A DNA stretch of 64,000 nt, taken from NCBI RefSeq assembly GCF_002890895.1, contig NZ_POUL01000014.1, positions 1 through 64,000 of the forward strand, written 5' to 3'. Position 1 is the stretch's first letter, and each line of letters opens with the position of its first letter. Below are positions 62,118 through 64,000 of the stretch, one piece after another. Under the pieces are notes generated by a model that worked only from the letters and a program-made list of their open reading frames with translations, had not been told where the DNA came from and made no database searches. The translations under genes were made by a program, and so were the position numbers. Origin of the DNA: Stutzerimonas stutzeri (GTDB taxonomy: Bacteria > Pseudomonadota > Gammaproteobacteria > Pseudomonadales > Pseudomonadaceae).

Positions 62118-63209
62118 TCAGCGAGTGCTGGCGACCTGACGCTGACGCTCGAAGCTCAGCTCGCCTTCGGCCCACTCCCGCCAGGAACGAACCTTGCGCC
62201 GCTCGGCACCCGCGCGTTCGGCCTGTTTCAACGCATCAAGACCGGCCTGCCAATGGGCTTGTTCCAGCTCCAACTGTGCGACGTTCAGCCAGAACTTGGC
62301 GCTGCCCGATTGCGCCGCGAGATCGCGGTAGATCTGCGCCGCTTCCGAACGCTCGCGGGCCTGCCACCAGAGCATGCCCAGACGCTCGCGTCGTTTGGCA
62401 TCGCTGGCTAGAAGGCGCGACTGGAGCATGCCCTGAAGCAGCTTCGCACCTTGCCAGGGCTGGCCCGCAGCGCCGGCAAGCAACACCAGATTGTCCAGCT
62501 CGGCTTCGCTGAAGCGCAAACCCTTGGCATGAGCCGCACGCAGGGTTGCCAGCGCCTTGTCCTCATCCCCGGCCATCTGCTGCAAGCCCGCCAACTGCCG
62601 CCAGCTCTTGGCTTGATCTGGATGACGAGCGAGTAGCCGGCTCTGCCAACGCTCTGCCGTCTCGTAACGTTTCAGCTCGGCATTGCCGCCTACCAGAAAC
62701 TGCAACCAGGTGTCCGCAGCGTTGGGGTTGGCTTGCACGTAACGCTCAGCCAGTGGCAATGCCTTGGCATGCTGCCCGAGCCCCTGATACGCCTGAACCA
62801 GCATCTTCAGGACGTCTTCACTTGCCTTGGCGGGCGACCCCAACAGGCTGATGACCTTGGCATAGCGGCGTTCGATCAGGTTGAGTTTCGCCAGGTTGAG
62901 CCGCTCGTTCGGCAGAATTGCCTCGTCCAGCTTGCCACTGGCGATCGCCTTGTCGAGCAGCTCCAGTGCTTGACGATTGTTGCCTTCAGCCCAGGCCAGA
63001 TACGCCCGGCTGCGCCATAACAAGGCTTCCTCTGCACTGCCTGGCTTTGCCTCGGCCTGTTTCAGCGCGCGATGCGCAGCGCCATAGTCGCCCTTCTCCT
63101 GCGCACTCTGGGCTCGCTCCAATGCTTTGAACACCGAAGGATCAACGCTCTGGGCAGCCTGAGCCGATACAGCGAACAACAACGAGATCAACAACAGCAA
63201 ACGGGGCAT
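62118..63209 (-). CDS. TPR protein of the TonB operon
   Basis: A 363-residue exported protein: signal peptide 'MPRLLLLISLLFAVSAQA', then tetratricopeptide-like repeats ('AQSAQEKGDYGAAHRALKQAEA', 'AYLAWAEGNNRQALELLDKAIASG', 'AYQGLGQHAKALPLAERYVQANPNAADTWLQF', 'QIYRDLAAQSGSAKFWLNVAQLELEQ'). It follows tonB by one base. TPR proteins of this kind (such as TtpC of Vibrio) are part of alternative TonB systems with ExbB, ExbD and TonB. Confidence 0.85.
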   Translation of the reverse strand: MPRLLLLISLLFAVSAQAAQSVDPSVFKALERAQSAQEKGDYGAAHRALKQAEAKPGSAEEALLWRSRAYLAWAEGNNRQALELLDKAIASGKLDEAILPNERLNLAKLNLIERRYAKVISLLGSPAKASEDVLKMLVQAYQGLGQHAKALPLAERYVQANPNAADTWLQFLVGGNAELKRYETAERWQSRLLARHPDQAKSWRQLAGLQQMAGDEDKALATLRAAHAKGLRFSEAELDNLVLLAGAAGQPWQGAKLLQGMLQSRLLASDAKRRERLGMLWWQARERSEAAQIYRDLAAQSGSAKFWLNVAQLELEQAHWQAGLDALKQAERAGAERRKVRSWREWAEGELSFERQRQVASTR

Positions 63210-63210
63210 G

Positions 63211-63921
63211 TCAGCGTTCTCCTTGCAGGCGGAAATGCAGGGTTTTTACGGCTTCACGCGAGACGGCCGAACCGTTTTCGGTGCGCGGGGCGAAACGCCA
63301 GCGGGCCGCGGCACGGCGGGCCTCGCGATCGAACACATTCGACGGCGAAGCCTCCAGTACGCGGATGTTTTCGACCTTACCGGCGGCAGTGATGGTGAAT
63401 GCGAGTTTGATATGGCCTTCGATACCGCGCTGACGCGCCCGATAAGGGTATTCGGGACGAACATCATTGAGCGGCATGACTTCCTGCTCGGGACCGGACT
63501 GTCCTGCCGTCTCGTCTGCCGAAGGAGCGGCTGGCGCAGGAGGTGCTGCCGGAGCGGACGCGGCTGTCAGCCCGGCGAGACTGGGCGCCGGCGCGCTGGC
63601 GACCGATACACCGGTATCGATGTTCGGCAGGGGCAAATCGAGCTTCGGCAGATTGGCGCTCGGAGTGGCCATGCTCGGGGTCGGCGGCGTGGGCGTTTGG
63701 GGTGTCTTTGGTTGAGGCGGTTGCGGTGCCTGCTGCCGCGAGCGGGTGGAAGTGCTTTCGTTGCTGTTGTCCATCCGCACGAAATTGGCAATGGCCACCG
63801 GGTCGTCGGTCACCTCGCTACGGGGCGGGTTGACCATGCTCAACATCAGCGCAAACAACAGCAACGCCACCACGCAGGCAGCAATGAAGGACAACCCGAC
63901 GCGGGTCAGCCCACGAACCAT
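63211..63921 (-). CDS. tonB: Energy transducer TonB
   Basis: A 236-residue protein with one N-terminal anchor ('VGLSFIAACVVALLLFALMLSMV'), a proline-rich linker ('QQAPQPPQPKTPQTPTPPTPS'), and the TonB C-terminal domain ('PEYPYRARQRGIEGHIKLAFTITAAGKVENIRVLEASPSNVFDREARRAAARWRF'), with the family 'YP' box. It carries energy from ExbBD to outer-membrane receptors. Its ATG overlaps the exbD stop (TGATG). A GTG one codon upstream is possible. Confidence 0.92.
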   Translation of the reverse strand: MVRGLTRVGLSFIAACVVALLLFALMLSMVNPPRSEVTDDPVAIANFVRMDNSNESTSTRSRQQAPQPPQPKTPQTPTPPTPSMATPSANLPKLDLPLPNIDTGVSVASAPAPSLAGLTAASAPAAPPAPAAPSADETAGQSGPEQEVMPLNDVRPEYPYRARQRGIEGHIKLAFTITAAGKVENIRVLEASPSNVFDREARRAAARWRFAPRTENGSAVSREAVKTLHFRLQGER

Positions 63922-64000
63922 CACTGCGCTCCAGAACTGGCGGCCAGGGCCACGTCCTGAACCCCGGCGAGACGTGCCTGATCCATCACCTGAACCACAA
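63921..64000 (-). CDS. exbD: ExbD C-terminal end (partial, runs off the window)
   Basis: The last 25 or so codons read '...VVQVMDQARLAGVQDVALAASSGAQ*', the conserved end of the ExbD/TolR family ('D-x-A-x-x-A-G-(V/I)-x-x-V-A-L'). Only this tail is inside the window. It lies directly before tonB, completing the exbD-tonB-TPR order; exbB is expected beyond the right edge. Confidence 0.8.
   Translation of the reverse strand, partial: VVQVMDQARLAGVQDVALAASSGAQ

Overview
The window looks like a chromosomal segment of a GC-rich denitrifying gammaproteobacterium of the Pseudomonas stutzeri (Stutzerimonas) type. The reasons are a nar operon with two NarK-type transporters ahead of narGHJI, a narXL pair and Moco genes beside it, the ColRS system, a choline-sulfate locus, and many intergenic copies of a 'GTAGGGTGGATGACGC...TCATCCACC' repeat of the kind common in these genomes. 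The organism call is an inference from gene content. No tRNA, rRNA, CRISPR array, prophage or transposase was seen.

Layout, left to right. (1) 0.4-4 kb: choline-sulfate uptake and hydrolysis (choX, betC, LysR regulator). (2) 4-8.5 kb: ferredoxin reductase, rlmG, a MerR regulator with a carboxymuconolactone-decarboxylase-like protein, and an MFS exporter. (3) 8.5-13.1 kb: a PaoABC-type aldehyde oxidoreductase with its own MocA cytidylyltransferase. (4) 13.4-16.1 kb: purine permease and trmA. (5) 16.5-19.1 kb: an SHP/DHC cytochrome c module divergent from a cytochrome b/NAD(P)H-reductase/2Fe-2S fusion. (6) 19.1-28 kb: an envelope-remodelling island around colRS, with two LtaS/OpgB-like membrane transferases, dgkA, an LPS-kinase-like protein, a methyltransferase and a PAP2 phosphatase. 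(7) 30.2-36.6 kb: a tightly overlapping seven-gene operon (thermostable-hemolysin-like protein, adenylate-forming ligase, haem-oxygenase-fold putative diiron enzyme, SDR, TPR protein, response regulator, sensor kinase) preceded by a CTTAAG-N5-CTTAAG box. This is the best candidate for an undescribed system. (8) 36.8-55 kb: cytochrome b561, moeA, moaB, moaA, PpiC-type isomerase, narIJHG, two nitrate transporters and a universal stress protein, divergent from narXL, then a periplasmic protein with two PilJ/NarX-like sensor repeats. (9) 56-64 kb: small metal-related and envelope proteins (DUF4345, DUF411, YpfJ), a Zur-type box ahead of a ZrgA/ABC/DUF3299 operon, and a TPR-TonB-ExbD energy-transduction operon running off the right edge.

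How the parts fit together. Two molybdoenzyme islands (Pao and Nar) carry their dedicated cofactor genes: MocA makes the cytosine-dinucleotide form of the cofactor for the Pao enzyme, and MoaA/MoaB/MoeA support Moco for NarG. The nar promoter carries an ANR/FNR box and a NarL 7-2-7 box. A second, perfect ANR/FNR box precedes the PilJ-domain gene, which ties it to nitrate respiration. A sequence matching the recalled ColR consensus lies just upstream of the methyltransferase/kinase/dgkA/transferase operon, and a weaker one with the same geometry lies ahead of the divergent transferase/PAP2 operon, so ColRS plausibly controls both flanks.

All functional calls rest on reading motifs and recalling families. 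No database search was run.
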